From the NCBI GenBank assembly GCA_014607495.2, contig CP053159.1, positions 13,275,501 to 13,339,500 of the forward strand: DNA of 64,000 nt, written 5' to 3'. Positions 35,601 through 47,240 of this stretch are shown here, one piece after another (positions within the stretch are counted from its first letter, which is position 1; every line of letters starts with the position of its first letter). Both the position numbers and the translations under genes were made by a program. Under the pieces are notes generated by a model. It saw only the letters and a list, made by a program, of their open reading frames with translations. It was not told where the DNA came from and ran no database searches. The stretch comes from Carposina sasakii (lineage: Eukaryota > Arthropoda > Insecta > Lepidoptera > Carposinidae).

Positions 35601-38600
35601 TATATAGGTATATATATCTTTGCATATTAAATTCTTTATCCTGAATAACGGGAATTCTGAAGTTTGCGCGGACGAAGTCGCAAGCTATCGCTAGTATCAA
35701 ATAATATAATCAACATCAAAACGCTCAGAACAGCTCGACCACACGTCACTTCGCGAAACCACGACAATCGCTCAGCGACGCGCGCTAGGAATTCGTGTAG
35801 GCATGCGGTCGGGTGACACGACACGGTGTCACACGGGCCCGGGGAAAACTCACTGAGGTGTTTTGTGGTAATACTCTGACTAAATTGGTCAAAATTGTTG
35901 TCGTAAATGGAAAAGAGATATATAATAATTTTTTGAAAAGCAAGAACTGATGTAGATACATTCATACATAATACACACGTCTGTGTTGCCGAAAAGGAGC
36001 AGCCAAAACTATAGGATCACGAATAATATTCTATAGCCACATTTATCATAGCGGGAACAGATTAAAGGATCATTGTCAAGTTACTCGTACTAGTTCATTG
36101 CCTGAGAGAACGCCCATGAGTTCTTTAGTAGACTCTTACGACGTGCACGATCGTAGAACTAGCAGGCGTACCTACTCTAGTCAAGCCTCGCATCAGTTCA
36201 TGGGACACATTATACCTAGGCACAATGGAAGTAGATATCTACTACGTAACCTTTTCATCTACCAAGTAAAAATAATTATTGTTCTCAAATCACTCAGTAT
36301 ATCAAATATCATCCATTATCGGATCATACAAAAGCTATGTCAAAATAGTGTCTGGTCATAATGTGAGACTAGGACGAAATAAATTAATAACGTTGCCAAA
36401 AACGTAATGTAAAAGAGATACTAAAATTCGTCATCCGAGTTAATTGACCCGATAGCTCAGTTGGTTAGAGCGAAAGCACGGTTTGCGAGAGGTCGTGGGT
36501 TCAAATCTCACTCGGGTGAAAAAAATTTCATTTCATTATTAATATTTTTTATAACGAAATAAATGAATTTACCATCAAAACTCTTTTTCTATTTACAAGG
36601 TTATTTAGAGCTAACATTTAAACAAATAGAATGTTGTGAACTACATGTTGTCCTTCCCTATCACACCACCTGAACTTGCTAGATTTGTTTATTGGTAGTG
36701 GTCTGGTACACACGCACTCACACTCACATACACTCATCCAATTACATAAGCCCTCATACAACACAAGAATCATTATTATAAATTATACATAGTATTTCTA
36801 GCCTAGGGCTAAACACACGTATCTTATGCACTGTTTTTGATTTTGCTGATTTTAATTGTTTAAGTATAGATAATGAAATCCTTAATTGACTTTATTCTAT
36901 GTTTATTTTTAATGTATAATCTGTAAGAATAGCTGTGGATTTTTGTTAAATAAATAAAATAAAAATAAAATAAAAAAATAAAATGCATATAATTTGCAGA
37001 AATATTTTTCTATTCATGGCAATAATTGAAAATTTAACGTATAGATTGTTATTGATGTTGCCCTTTTAAGAAAATGCTAGTTTATACCTTATAACTACAA
37101 TATTAATGTAATAAATAACTTTACTTCGTAGTAGTTGGTAGTGACCCTGCCTGCGACGCCATAGGTCCTGGGTTCGAATCCCGGTAGGTGCAAACATTGA
37201 TATGATGAATATTGATGTTTGTTTCCGAGTCATGGATGTTTATATACTTATCTATGTATTTATATACCTTTGCTTGGTACCCACGACACAAGACCTTAGG
37301 GATCTTAATGTGGGACTAGGTCAATGTGTTGTGAAGTGTGTGAATATATTTATTGTACCATGTTTTAAGCAATTAATAGTCATTTTATAAGATTAGAAAA
37401 ACTTCACTATAAATCAGTGACATGTGATGACATACCATAAGACTCGACTTTGCTTGTATCAATTTATGACAATAGATGCCCAGTCATACAATTGAGCAGC
37501 TATTTGCCGTGTAATTTTTTGAGCGCTGTCACTGAATCTAGTTATATTTCATATAAGCTATATATATATACGTTATGTAATTAATACCCATTGTCTTTAT
37601 GACAACCAACGTAAGTAATAGTATGATGACGGGTAAAGTATCCAGTCGGCTATGTCCCGTCACTTGTGTCTTTGTGAACAGGACTGATGGGGCCTTTGTT
37701 ATTAAGACCACACGTGTAAAGAAAAGGGTTATTCCAAAGGTATCAAAAAGATATGTACATAATCAATATCAATATATTCATATAAAAATGACACATAAAT
37801 AACATGCACGTATGTATACCGTGCTAATATGAAGATTTACTACAATACATCAGTTGCATCTCGTAAGAGTCGACTAAGCAACTCAAAGGCATCCTCTCAG
37901 ATAGGCTATAATCGATCTCGAAACAGAATGCGTGCCTATGCGTGAACAGTTGGATTAACTAATCTTTTCAAAAGTGTTACATAAGTAATTGAATTCCGAA
38001 TATTTAATACCTTAGGGAAGCCTTGCTTTTCGTGCCAAAATTCATCCAATGCCGAAATTCCGTGGTATTAATATACTGGGTTCAAATCCCAGAACATTTT
38101 CACCTTAGGAAAAACATTTTAAAACCTATTATTATATTAAAACTCCCAGGCTCCATCCCAGTTTCCGGCCTAAATAATTTAATCTGTTCCCGACACCCTG
38201 ACAAGTATATTAGCCCCAAAACAATATCTAGCTGGAGCCAAGGCTTCAAGCACACCGTTATAAGACATCAAATTCCGAATTCGTGTTAAAGGCTGGCTAG
38301 GATAATGTAACAGCTTTACGAGCGACAACTTTTCTTCCAATGGGAAGCCTTTATTTATAAGCGCGTTTATTAAATGACATTACGTTAAGTCTGGTCGCTG
38401 TTAGTGGAACTGTTGCGATAGCTAACACTTCGCTGTCGCTCGTAAAATTGTTACATTTCCTAATACCCCTGAACTTTATTTACAATAAATACGTTTGCTA
38501 GGGTTAGTTCACGTGCATCTATATATTAAGTACATTACATTTATAAAGGTATCTCTTTCAACTCATGTCAATAAGTTTAATAAATTATAAATTAACCACA

Positions 38601-41483
38601 AGTGTAAAATATTCGAGAGTAATTTGCGTGAAGTCAATTAGTACGTGTGTTTCGCAAATCAATATCTACTTCTATGCCATTTTTAAAGAAAGAGCGTAAG
38701 CTACTCTTTAAAATAAATACATGTATTTGTTTCCAATCGTATGGATTACAATACAAGAAGATTTTCCCAGAAAAAATACTTTTACAAATAAAAAAATTCT
38801 ATCCTGCATGAGTGTACGCTCTTCCTGAAGCTCAAATAAATCAAGGGTTTCATAGAAAATATGTTACCGTATATAAATATAAAAGAATTGATATTTAATT
38901 TATGTTACTAGTGGACGCCCGCGACTCCGTCCGCGTGGACTACAGAAAAAATAAAATGTCGAAATTATCCGGGATAAAAACATTTTCCCGGGATAAAAAG
39001 TAGCCTTTATGTTAAGTAGGACCTGTCTCAATATATTCGTGAAAACTGCATCGAAATCGGTTCAGCCGTTTCTGAGATTGGCGTACACAAACAGACAAAC
39101 CGACAAACAGACAATAATTTCAAAAATCATTGTTTTGGGTACTATTGCGTTGATAAAGGTCTATAATATTTTTTCTCATATATTTTCCATGTACAGTCTG
39201 CGATCCGTTACATTTTTATTATATGTATAGATTGTAGGAGCTTAACAGGATTGCTCACATATAGAGATAACATGTCGCTATTTTCAAATAAAAAAAATCG
39301 AGTTGTAACAAGGAACTCTAAAGGTTAAATACAGAATTTTGAAATACGAGTAACAGCTAATTTCAATAACCGATCTCGAGAGATTTTTGGCATATTTCAG
39401 ATTAAATGTTCCATTGTTTTCGTACAAAATTTCAAATTTGGAATTAAATCTCCGAAATATCCGAGATTCTTTATGATCTCTAGTTTTGAAATTGGCCGTA
39501 AGGTCCAATGAAAAACTTCAAAACCCACATACTACGGTGTAACAGACGCCGGCGCGTGTCAATTATTTCGCATGATTGATCGCTGACAATCAACTCGCGA
39601 CGGATCTAGCTTACAAATCTGTACGGTTATTTACATCGTAGATTTATAGACACCTCGTATATTGTGTGTACTCTGCCACTGAAATAGAGACTGAAATATT
39701 GACTAGGTTACCTTGAAACACACTGTTAGATTCTTTTGTTGTAATTTACGTTTAAATTCAAGAGAATTTTATCTATTATATAAATTTTATCATTCACATG
39801 TAACAAAGGGACCGCAAAGGGACCTTAAAAGCAGCTAAAAGGCAGATATAAAATCTCTAGTTTACAGTAGTTACTCTAACTAATTGATAGTTTAAAAAAA
39901 TATTACTCACTACTATGTGAAATGAAGATTCCATCGTTTGGAAACACCATATACATATACAGTGTGTCACAAAATTAGGTATATTATGTGAAGGCTATGA
40001 AATAGCCCGCTATAAAGAATCTATCCACAAAATTTAATACATTTACGTGTTTTTTTTTAAATAATATGGAAAGCTAAACAACTAAGGAATGTTCAAACAA
40101 GTCTGAAAAGATATGGGTAACAGAATAAGAGAGGAGTGTAAAATTTTGTGGATAGCTATTTTATAGTGGGCTTTTTTCATAGAATATCGCTTAACATACT
40201 CCTTTTACATAATATATACATACATATATATAATCACGCCTTTATTCCTTACGGAGTAGGCAGAGCACCAAGGGCCGATAGAACAACATGGTGCCACTTC
40301 TGACAAATTTAGAGGGTATAGTTGACATGTACAAGTTCGGTTAGTAGTAGCAGCTGGTCAGCCCATCGCCTACAAAACACCAAGACCTTCTTGTCTCTCT
40401 ACTGACTTGTACAGTATGCTCGGAAGAGGAGCAGCTGTAGTATTATATTTTTGACGTGAAACGTCTTTAAAATCGCGCCGACACATACGGGTACCAGGTT
40501 TAAAAACTGGACCGTAACGAAAAGGTCTATATCATCGTACCTTAATAATTAAAAAACTATTGGTCTTAGAAACAAAAATGTGGTGTAAATATTTCACTTA
40601 TATAGTCAGCTCGCTGTTATGACATTGAGTTCGTGTCGGGGTCAAGCGGGGCGGCGGGGGAGGGATACTGCGATAACTGTGCGAAACCGGCGCTCACGCT
40701 TGTTTCTATTCAGTGTAACTCGTGACTCCGACTTTATAGCGTGGTGATTCTTTCGTGTGTTTGTCAAGTTTATTTGAACCGATTGATTTATACAAAAATA
40801 AGTGTAATTTGGACAGTATTTATATCTATACTTTATATTAATAATATTATAAAGCTGAAGAGTTTGTTTGTTTGTTTGTTTGAACGCGCTAATCTCAGGA
40901 ACTACTGGTCTGATTTGAAAAATTCTTTCAGTGTTAGATAGCCCATTTACCAAGGAAGGCTACAGCTTATACAACAACCTGCCCGGCTTCGCACGGGTAC
41001 AACGCCCCCTCACGCGGACGAAGTCGTGGGCGGCTGCTATTTAAAATAACCAGAAAGTGACAATAAATATATAAACATTTGCTATGTATTTTATGTTTCT
41101 ATTACGTACCTGTTCTTTTTTTATTAAAATACTTAAAACAGCGTCCATCTTGTTTTCATTTCAATCTTTTACTTTAAAAGCGATTCGCTAACATAGACGT
41201 TTCACGTTAAAACCAACGGCCGTGTGCCCCGACACAGCCCCACCCGCTTTTTTTTCACTTCCAGAGCAGCATAGAAGAAATACTCCTTTTGCTACCTATA
41301 TATCCCCTGTTTCAACTTACAGGTAACTTAGGAGCCGGGATTGACCACACGGCAGCTCGAGGCGAAAACGTAGCTGACCTAATAGAGGAAACTCTTCAGA
41401 TACTGGAGCGCTACGGCGGACCCGACGCGTTTATTAACATCAAATACATGATACCAACGTACGAGTCTTGCGTACTCAACTAG
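32345..41483 (+). CDS. PACRG: Parkin co-regulated gene protein (PACRG), four coding exons
   Basis: The spliced CDS joins 32345-32632, 33160-33331, 35264-35413 and 41323-41483 and gives 256 residues plus TAG. All introns are GT..AG with phases 0, 1 and 1. PACRG is a helical-repeat protein that, with FAP20, forms the inner junction closing the B-tubule of axonemal doublet microtubules, so the product should act in sperm flagella or sensory cilia. Visible family signatures are [11 protein letters not shown] (exon 2), [11 protein letters not shown] across the exon 2/3 junction, [12 protein letters not shown] (exon 3) and the C-terminus [16 protein letters not shown]. Length matches the roughly 257-residue vertebrate form. 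The N-terminal 60 residues are basic and proline-rich and diverge, as usual for the family. The ATG at 32345 has A at -3; no in-frame ATG lies just upstream. Introns are 527, 1932 and 5909 bp and all contain repeats. The frame is intact throughout, so the gene is probably functional. Confidence 0.96.
32905..33130 (+). repeat. CGGCTGTG-type repeat in PACRG intron 1
   Basis: CACACGTGGCTGTGCTCCCG, CACGTTTAGCAAGGC, GCATATCGCCTGAGG, CCTTAGTTGACTCTTACGAC and CCAGTAAAGCC. It makes up over 40% of intron 1 and stops about 30 bp before the exon 2 acceptor. Confidence 0.65.
33160..33331 (+). CDS. PACRG: PACRG coding exon 2
   Basis: Preceded by a T-rich tract and TTTAG. It encodes [19 protein letters not shown] and onward to IIIPIK, and ends with one base of the next codon before donor gtaaga (phase 1). 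This is among the best conserved parts of the family. A dispersed repeat ends only about 30 bp before the acceptor. Confidence 0.95.
33890..34078 (-). pseudogene. RTE-type retrotransposon C-terminal fragment in PACRG intron 2
   Basis: The minus strand translates to [20 protein letters not shown], a stop, and then [16 protein letters not shown]: the C-terminal end of RTE-clade reverse-transcriptase proteins. An in-frame stop replaces the expected tryptophan region. Only this end survives. Confidence 0.65.
34137..34381 (-). repeat. TATG-tailed repeat in PACRG intron 2
   Basis: (CATA)n, ATCACGCCTTTATCCC and so on to CACTCCCAGAGCAGCATAG. Full-length minus-strand copy. Its intact T-run shows the site hit by the composite element in the copy at 40.2 kb. 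Confidence 0.7.
34939..35164 (+). mobile_element. Helitron in PACRG intron 2
   Basis: TCTTACCAATATTATAAAAG after A, and a CTAG end at 35161-35164 followed by T. 226 bp with the hairpin CCACGCGGACAAAGTCGCGG. It contains a short GGATGGATGG tract and finishes about 100 bp before exon 3. Confidence 0.8.
35264..35413 (+). CDS. PACRG: PACRG coding exon 3
   Basis: Acceptor TTTTAG. The first two bases complete an asparagine codon, followed by [19 protein letters not shown] and [18 protein letters not shown]. It ends with one base before donor gtaaga (phase 1). The ATG at 35264 belongs to another frame and is not a start. Confidence 0.95.
35655..35694 (+). mobile_element. Helitron 3' end relic
   Basis: GTTTGCGCGGACGAAGTCGC followed by AAGCTATCG and CTAGT is the family 3' end alone; no matching 5' end is visible close by. 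Similar solo ends lie near 17590-17635 and 45920-45950. Confidence 0.5.
35965..36205 (+). repeat. CGGCTGTG-type repeat in PACRG intron 3
   Basis: CACACGTCTGTGTTGCCG, CATTTATCATAGCGGGAACA, TTGCCTGAGAGAACGCC and ACTCTTACGACGTGCACG. Good length, diverged copy. Confidence 0.6.
36400..36560 (+). mobile_element. tRNA-derived SINE (leader type)
   Basis: The leader end AAAATTCGTCATCCGAG is followed by CCCGATAGCTCAGTTGG (A box), GGTTCAAATCT (B box, decayed) and CTCGGGTGAAAAAAA. Plus-strand, 5'-shortened copy in PACRG intron 3. Not a functional tRNA: the anticodon arm does not fold. Confidence 0.7.
37140..37350 (+). mobile_element. tRNA-derived SINE (second family)
   Basis: Plus-strand copy: CTGCGACGCCATAGGTCC, GGTTCGAATCC, TTCCGAGTCATGGATG, GTACCCACGACACAAGACC and GTGGGACTAGGTCAATG. 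The most complete 3' part in the window. It lies in PACRG intron 3. Confidence 0.8.
37351..38907. other. PACRG intron 3, unassigned
   Basis: A CGGCTGTG-type fragment on minus at 37856-37915. No exon-like conservation recognised; 39232-39959 is likewise unassigned. Confidence 0.45.
38908..39231 (-). mobile_element. Non-autonomous Helitron
   Basis: Minus-strand copy of the family at 19870-20226. The plus strand starts CTAGTGGACGCCCGCGACTC and ends TATATGTATAGA before T, i.e. a TCTATACATATAATA 5' end. 324 bp, lying in PACRG intron 3, between A and T. Confidence 0.85.
39960..40216. mobile_element. Mariner-like MITE, degenerate
   Basis: CAGTGTGTCACAAAATTAGG at the left, with inverted internal similarity (TATCCACAAAATTT against AAATTTTGTGGATA). 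The right end TACTCCTTTTACATAA is decayed and abuts a TATG-tailed repeat. PACRG intron 3. Confidence 0.6.
40453..41247 (+). mobile_element. Composite Helentron-like element, copy A, in PACRG intron 3
   Basis: A 795-bp element inserted in the T-run of a TATG-tailed repeat, whose two halves flank it (40209-40452 and 41248-41279). The 5' end starts with a subterminal motif GACGTGAAACGTCT (40453). The inverse motif AGACGTTTCACGT is at 41195-41207, 40 bases from the 3' end. It is followed by a hairpin at 41218-41239 (8-bp stem with one mismatch, 6-nt loop). Subterminal inverted repeats, a 3' hairpin and insertion between T and T without clear target duplication are the layout of non-autonomous Helentrons (HINE/DINE-like). 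No transposase frame is present. A canonical Helitron is nested at 40825-41040. It ends about 75 bp before PACRG exon 4. Confidence 0.7.
40825..41040 (+). mobile_element. Helitron nested in composite copy A
   Basis: It starts TCTATAC.. after A and has the family 5' start (ATATTATAAAGCTG). Its 3' hairpin region ACGCGGACGAAGTCGTGG is followed by CTAT, then T. The canonical CTAG end is changed to CTAT, in this copy and in copy B alike, so the change predates duplication of the composite. Confidence 0.7.
41323..41483 (+). CDS. PACRG: PACRG coding exon 4 (terminal)
   Basis: Acceptor TTACAG. Two bases complete an arginine codon, then [19 protein letters not shown], and the protein ends in PTYESCVLN with TAG at 41481. 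The alignment to the vertebrate GDGIDY..REN region needs no gap, which supports the splice. The 5.9-kb intron before it ends with a split repeat and a 0.8-kb composite transposon that finishes about 70 bp upstream. Confidence 0.95.
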
Positions 41484-42022
41484 GACGAGTTTAAAATTAG
41501 TATGTAACCTTTTTAAATTTGTATGTCTATTATCCTAGGCTGTAACTAGTCATATATGCATGTCTAGGTTAGGATACCATATTGGTGTTTGATTTAGCGG
41601 CTAACATCTTGCTAGAAAATGTTGATCAAGTTAGATTGATTTTTTTGGTTGGATACGATTTATATTTTCTGTTTCAGGTTTTGAATTGATATTAAGATGA
41701 AATAATTTATAGGTTAAATTGACTGAAATTTGGTTATTTATTATCATTATTTAATTTTGTTATTGTTATCTGTTGTACACTTTTATTGGATTATAAATGT
41801 AATTTAAATAGTTACGATAAAAGTACTGATGTAAATTATTCGTTTCGCTGGTGCCATGACTAATTACTTTAAATTAATGTGAAACGTTGCTGTTGGATCT
41901 CCCCAATGAGCCTGCAAGTCTGGGTACCCTGTTATGTATAATATAGCAAAGTACTTGGCAATCTCAGATAAGTTTAAGTTAAACTTAGTGAGACTCGAAT
42001 TATTTATCAACAAATGTTTTCC

Positions 42023-42068
42023 AATAAAAACGTGGCTCAAAGATAGATTAGTGATAACCGCGAATAAA
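42023..42068 (+). promoter_or_regulatory. Candidate PACRG polyadenylation signals
   Basis: AATAAA occurs at 42023-42028 and 42063-42068, the first canonical hexamers after the stop at 41483. They would give a 3' UTR of about 550-600 bases, ending before the dispersed repeat at 42299. Further AATAAA hexamers at 42685 and 43099 are alternatives. The choice needs transcript ends. Confidence 0.35.
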
Positions 42069-42298
42069 TGAAAATGCCACGCATTCCTGACTTTGGAGTA
42101 CGTTTCAGCGTAATGAAACATTTAAATTAATGAACGTTTCTCTAAGTAAATATACAATTAAAGTAGGAGAAAGCCACAAATTAAAGAAATTTACCTTGTA
42201 CATATTGACAGAGCTGTGTACTAGAAGATTTTGTGAAGAGCTTTTAACGAGAGTCACTGTGGGATGTGTACTCGAGGTCTTTTTAATTTGCCATGCTA

Positions 42299-42424
42299 TT
42301 TACATACATACATATAATCACGCCTTTATCCCTTACGGTGTAGGCAGAGCACCAAGGGCCGATAGAACCACAAGGTACCACTTCTGACCAATTTTGAGGG
42401 TATATATAGTTGAGATGTACAAGT
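42299..42424 (-). repeat. TATG-tailed repeat, partial, downstream of PACRG
   Basis: ATAATCACGCCTTTATCCC to GTTGAGATGTACAAG. 5'-truncated. A shorter piece lies at 57012-57072. Confidence 0.65.
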
Positions 42425-45000
42425 TGTTTTTTATTGTGATTTCGGGCCATGTAAAACTAGTTTATCATAATGAACTAAAAGCAATATGTTGTCAATAATT
42501 TCTTAAACATTAGAATATTTTCGAATTGTTTATTCAGATTTAGTTTTTGATATAAACTCAGGACTGTTTAAAATTTGTATTTTGCAGACGTTTTGATATC
42601 TTCTTCAATATAGTTTAAATTGATCAGTAGTTTAATTTAGACCGACTACAATTATTTTTTTACTATAATACTTACTAGTTAATGAATAAAATTATCTGCA
42701 TGTGTGTCATTAAACTTTAAAGTGAGTTTGCACGATATTTAGTAAATTAGTGACTAAACCTGATATTGTATTACTACAGTGTACACACTGTAGACATATT
42801 GCCTATTATGTTATTGACGATAGTTAATTATTTAATAGAGTTATCAGTGTTACGTTGTGTAAAGCCTAAATGATATGATTTTATTTATTTTAATTACATT
42901 TACTAAAATTAATATCTTTTTTAAACTGTTGTAGTTGATTTAAAAAAATATTGATATTATTTTGTGATAATTTAAGAGATAAATTGAACTGTTTTGTTGT
43001 GCTTGAAATTTGAATTTATATTAATTGTTGAACTGTCTTTGTGCAGATTTGTAAGGGCTCGTGCTTGTTTTGTTATTTTCCTTTAGGTATTAATATTCAA
43101 TAAATTTTTTGGTATTTATCTCAGTATATTTAATTATTAACATTACTTTTAGGTGTGCAGAAGGTACTTATCAATTTCGCAGCATTGAACTTTCTAGAAA
43201 ATAGTGCAGCACAATATAGCTAATATTTAGAATTCACTAAAACCGTTAATACATTACCTTTCATCGTAACCTTTTGAATAGGTTCGTACGACTAAAAGTG
43301 TAACTACAAAAACTTCACTCTTATAAAACCCAAATTGTATACCAAATATCACCAGTGACGCTTAAAGCATGTTTTCACTTATAAAAACGTATAAAGAAAC
43401 AGCACACCAAAACCCATATTATTTGCCTATCTCAGTTTACATTCCAGATTCAGTTACAAGCTGTGTTTGAACGTGAACACAAGCTCAGAGCTCGATCCCA
43501 AGATGGCATAGTCAATATTATATATTTAGATTACCAGGCCGAAGCAATTTACAAGCTGCCTGCGAATTTCAGGCTCTATGTATGCATGTATGCAATTTGC
43601 ATCCGCAGACGCAGCGTTGGTTGACGTGCATGTAAATCTGTGTTGGTGCGGTTTTGGATGGTATTTTTCATATAAATGAGCACAGTTTAAAGATGGGTTA
43701 ACCTGTAATGGAGCGAGACAAGCGAAGTAGGTAGTGTTTTATGGGCAAGTACAAACTTTTTATAGAAACGTAATTATCACATTTAATATATTTATTTATT
43801 TATATTTTTTATATCGGTGAGTAGCTAACATCTATGTGCATAAATTTTTTTTCGAAAAATATTTTTACATCTATAGAGTATAATATTACTATGACCAAAA
43901 CATTATATGTACATACCTACGAGTATATTATCTTGAATATAGTTTAAAAGCTTCCACATATTTAATATCGCAAAGTACGTTCACCTCATATACTGTAAGT
44001 ACCAATATTATGTGGAAAGGGTCCCGTAACGGTGACGAACGGAGAGCCACTTTCATATTTCTTAGGCGATATTAAAAATTGCAGTTCACGTGGAAACGTC
44101 GTAATAAACTATTTTGGTAATAAAACATGTCATGTTTCATATTGGAGGCATGGAAATGGGTATTAAAAATGGTTAAACATACCTTTATATAAAACGCAAA
44201 GCTAATGGACTGATAGCTACTGTTATGCACTTATGGGAACGGGAAATAATGGGAAATCTAAGTTTGCTAATATTGATATTATATTAGAATGGATAGCTGG
44301 GATAGCAAGAATATTTAAATTTATTTTTACTTCTTTTGTTTTCCTTTTATAATAAACGCAATAACTAATAGTTAAGTATACACTTATGCACTTTAAAATA
44401 GAGGTGGAATTCTTCAGAAAGTTAAGTCTATAATCCATTTATATTATAGCAAAAAAAAACTAGGGGGTTTCCTTTAAGAATTTACCGTTCAACGGTTTTT
44501 ATTTTAAGGGTTTCGTTTGATCGGGAAACTATATTACTACTAGGACCGACCTATTACCTAACTGGTCTCTAAAATGTTGTTAACGTTTCCATCATTTCCA
44601 CAAATCGACTCAACTTGTCCCCGTCAAAAACCAGCAATGTTAATCATAACTAGTCAACACGTCAATCCAGCCACATCTGACGCGGAACATATTTTATATA
44701 AATATTAATATAAATCGAGACGGCAGTGGCTCAGCGGTACATTTATCAGCTGGTCGCAGACGCGGCCTGAGACACCTTTTTCCTCCGCCAACATTTATAA
44801 TGCCAGGGATGAGGTTAGGTGCTGAAGACTGGAGACGATAGTTAGTTTATTATTATTTTTAGTTTTAACTTTTGTACTGATGTTCTTTTATCATAATTTA
44901 TTTATTACTAATATTATATACGTGTAGAGTAGATTTTTTAATAGGTAGACAGTTCCAAGTTCTAACTGATAAATAAATTTTATTATTATATATATATTAT
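42425..45000. other. Downstream of PACRG, no gene seen
   Basis: AT-rich with extra AATAAA hexamers (42685, 43099), which could serve a long PACRG 3' UTR. Near 44720, GGCAGTGGCTCAGCGGTAC resembles a tRNA A box but no B box follows. Confidence 0.4.
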
Positions 45001-45285
45001 ACGCGACGCCGCGAGGCACAGCCTGAGGCCGCAGTAGCGACTTGTCTACTATTTCCGTCGAAACTTAGATGGAAGACTGCGGGTGGCACGGGCGGGGCAG
45101 TCGCCCACGGCGAGTAGATACGTTCCGCTGCGCAGCGAGGCGTCGTGCTGCTACGATTTTACAATGCGCCTTGCGACATAGTGATGCGTCTCGCGGGCGG
45201 ATCGCGGCGCAGCGCGAAATCATTGGCCTCTTCGAGTGTCGTCGCGTAACGTCGCGTCGCGTCTCGGTGTGAACTGACCCTAAGT
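45001..45285. repeat. GC-rich island, probable transposon piece
   Basis: CpG-rich stretch (GCGACGCCGCGAGGC, GTCGCGTCGCGTCTCGG) that ends GTGTGAACTGACCCT, a common MITE-like terminus. No matching start is visible. The 67-codon open frame is Arg-rich and not credible as a gene. Confidence 0.4.
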
Positions 45286-46810
45286 TTGTGAAAATGGATG
45301 TTTGATGTTAAATTAACGTCTTTAGGTACCAAACGGATTTTGATGAAACTTGAAAGTAATGTATCTTTACATTAGAATGACGCTATAAAATTCATGCAAA
45401 CGAATTCACGCGCAGCCTCTAATCTGGTAGGTATATTTTTTTATAAATGAATGTATTCTCAATTTTACAAAATGTCCTGAACCTTAAATTTATCTGATAT
45501 TGCTTTCTCTAGTAAAGATGTTGTTGACGATGTTGCAGCTTTATAACATATATTTGATGTGTTTCCAACTTTCCACCTTACATCGTTTCATTCTATGGTA
45601 TGTTTCCGTATATGGCATGCTCCTATGATAAGCTTGGATGGTAAATTCAATCAACCTATATAGATATCTAGCTGTTACTGTCTCAATGTTAAACTTTAAA
45701 GATGATCTTCCCTATAGGCGGATTGGCGACTTATACCTGCTATTGTAAAGGGCTTTAACTATTTCAACTTTGTTTTACCTGTCATCATTTTCAGCTTTAA
45801 GAAGTCCACTGCTGAATATAGGCCTCTCCCAACAACCTCCATTCTGACCGGTTATACTCGTATGTCATACATTGTGCAATCAGTACTGGAAAGGATATAG
45901 GATATAGGATATAGGCTACATTTTATAGTCACGCAGACGAAGTCGCGGGTAATATAGGTGCCTAAATAGGCAAGCGTCTTCCAGATAAACGTATATCTGA
46001 CGCTGCGACACCCCGAAGACCGGAATAATTTATCTTGAGAGCAATCAAGGCGGTAATTTTCGTGAAGAGTCTCCCCCAAAACTATTCAGTAGTGGCCGAA
46101 GTTTCTTTATTCCTTTGTTTATGTTTGATGTGGCCATTTTTCTGCCGGGGACAGGCGGAGTTTTTGTTAGGAACTATGATTCGAGAACTTTATTTTAAGG
46201 TGCTATTTTTTATATGGAATTGAGATTTACGGAATACTCGTATATCTGATGATTTAATGTATTTCTTTCGCGCCAACTTTACTAGTTCATAGCCTAAATG
46301 TTGTTCTGATGTTATTAATAAGTTTAATCAAAATTAATTCGACAGTTTTTTAACGTGAAAGATTATTAAATATTCTACTATCCAGGTTCAAGAACTTACA
46401 TATCTTACCAAAAAAAGCGTTTTTACGCGAAAGAGTAACAAACATCTATACTTAAAAACTTTCGCTTTTATAATATTATTATAGTGGGATGATTTTGTAG
46501 CCAAGCAAAATCTGTGCAAAGTTTAAGGGCACTTTTAAAATCCTAGTTCAAAACTTAAACTAGAATAGTACAAAAATATCGCATTTTCCACACAATAAAC
46601 GAGACTATAAAGTTAATCTCTAATATCAGCGGAACAGTAGAAAGCACTATAACTGACTATAAACCATTTTACTTCTGGGCTCTGTGATAAAACTGGTGAT
46701 AATATTGCACCAATTTATATAAGGCCTTCATACGCCAATATCATCTCAAAACGTTTATGGCGAAAGGTTTTTAAATATTATTTACCTTATTATTAACATA
46801 ATGCTAGGTA

Positions 46811-47047
46811 GGTAAGATGATAGCCTTGAAAAAATGGTAATTGTTGGCAATACCGAAGGAAAAAGATCGCGAGGCCGGTCACCAACACGATGGTCTGACC
46901 AAGTGAAAGGAGTCTCATCCCTACCTGGATTCTACAAGGTGGTGAAAGCTGCTTCTGACCGGAATCGATGGAGAAGAATTGTTCACTTGAAAAGCTCCAG
47001 TGACCACGATCCTCAGTAATGAGGGACCGACTAGAGAGAGAGAGAGG
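46811..47047 (+). pseudogene. Non-LTR retrotransposon C-terminal fragment with (GA)n tail
   Basis: DSLEKMVIVGNTEGKRSRGR, SPTRWSDQV, DRNRWRRIVH..DHDPQ then TAA. The EGKR.RGR.PTRW.D motif and HDPQ ending are typical of RT-LINE tails. AGAGAGAGAG follows as a 3' microsatellite tail. Confidence 0.65.
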
Positions 47048-47240
47048 TAGGTAAAAAGTAGCAACTTTTACTGTGGAACCGATTCTCAAATCATAAAAAA
47101 AAATTGCTGTTCCATACATTATAGTGCAGTAGGTAAGTGATAAGTTTGTATGGAATATTGATTTTTAAAGTAACTGAATCTGTATGTTTTGTCATTAAGT
47201 GTAACGATGAAAATATTAAAACAATAAAATAATTTCATAA

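Larger units (their letters stand above)
40209..41279 (-). repeat. TATG-tailed repeat split by the composite element
   Basis: The main part, 40209-40452, runs from CATA repeats to AGTATTATA plus Ts. The remainder, T-run plus CACTTCCAGAGCAGCATAG, is at 41248-41279. Between the halves lies the 795-bp composite. Confidence 0.75.

Noticed and set aside
44723..44790. tRNA-like A box GGCAGTGGCTCAGCGG
   Set aside because: No B box or tRNA fold follows and no repeat partner was seen in the window.
45069..45272. Arg-rich 67-codon ORF
   Set aside because: By-product of a CpG-rich transposon-like island.
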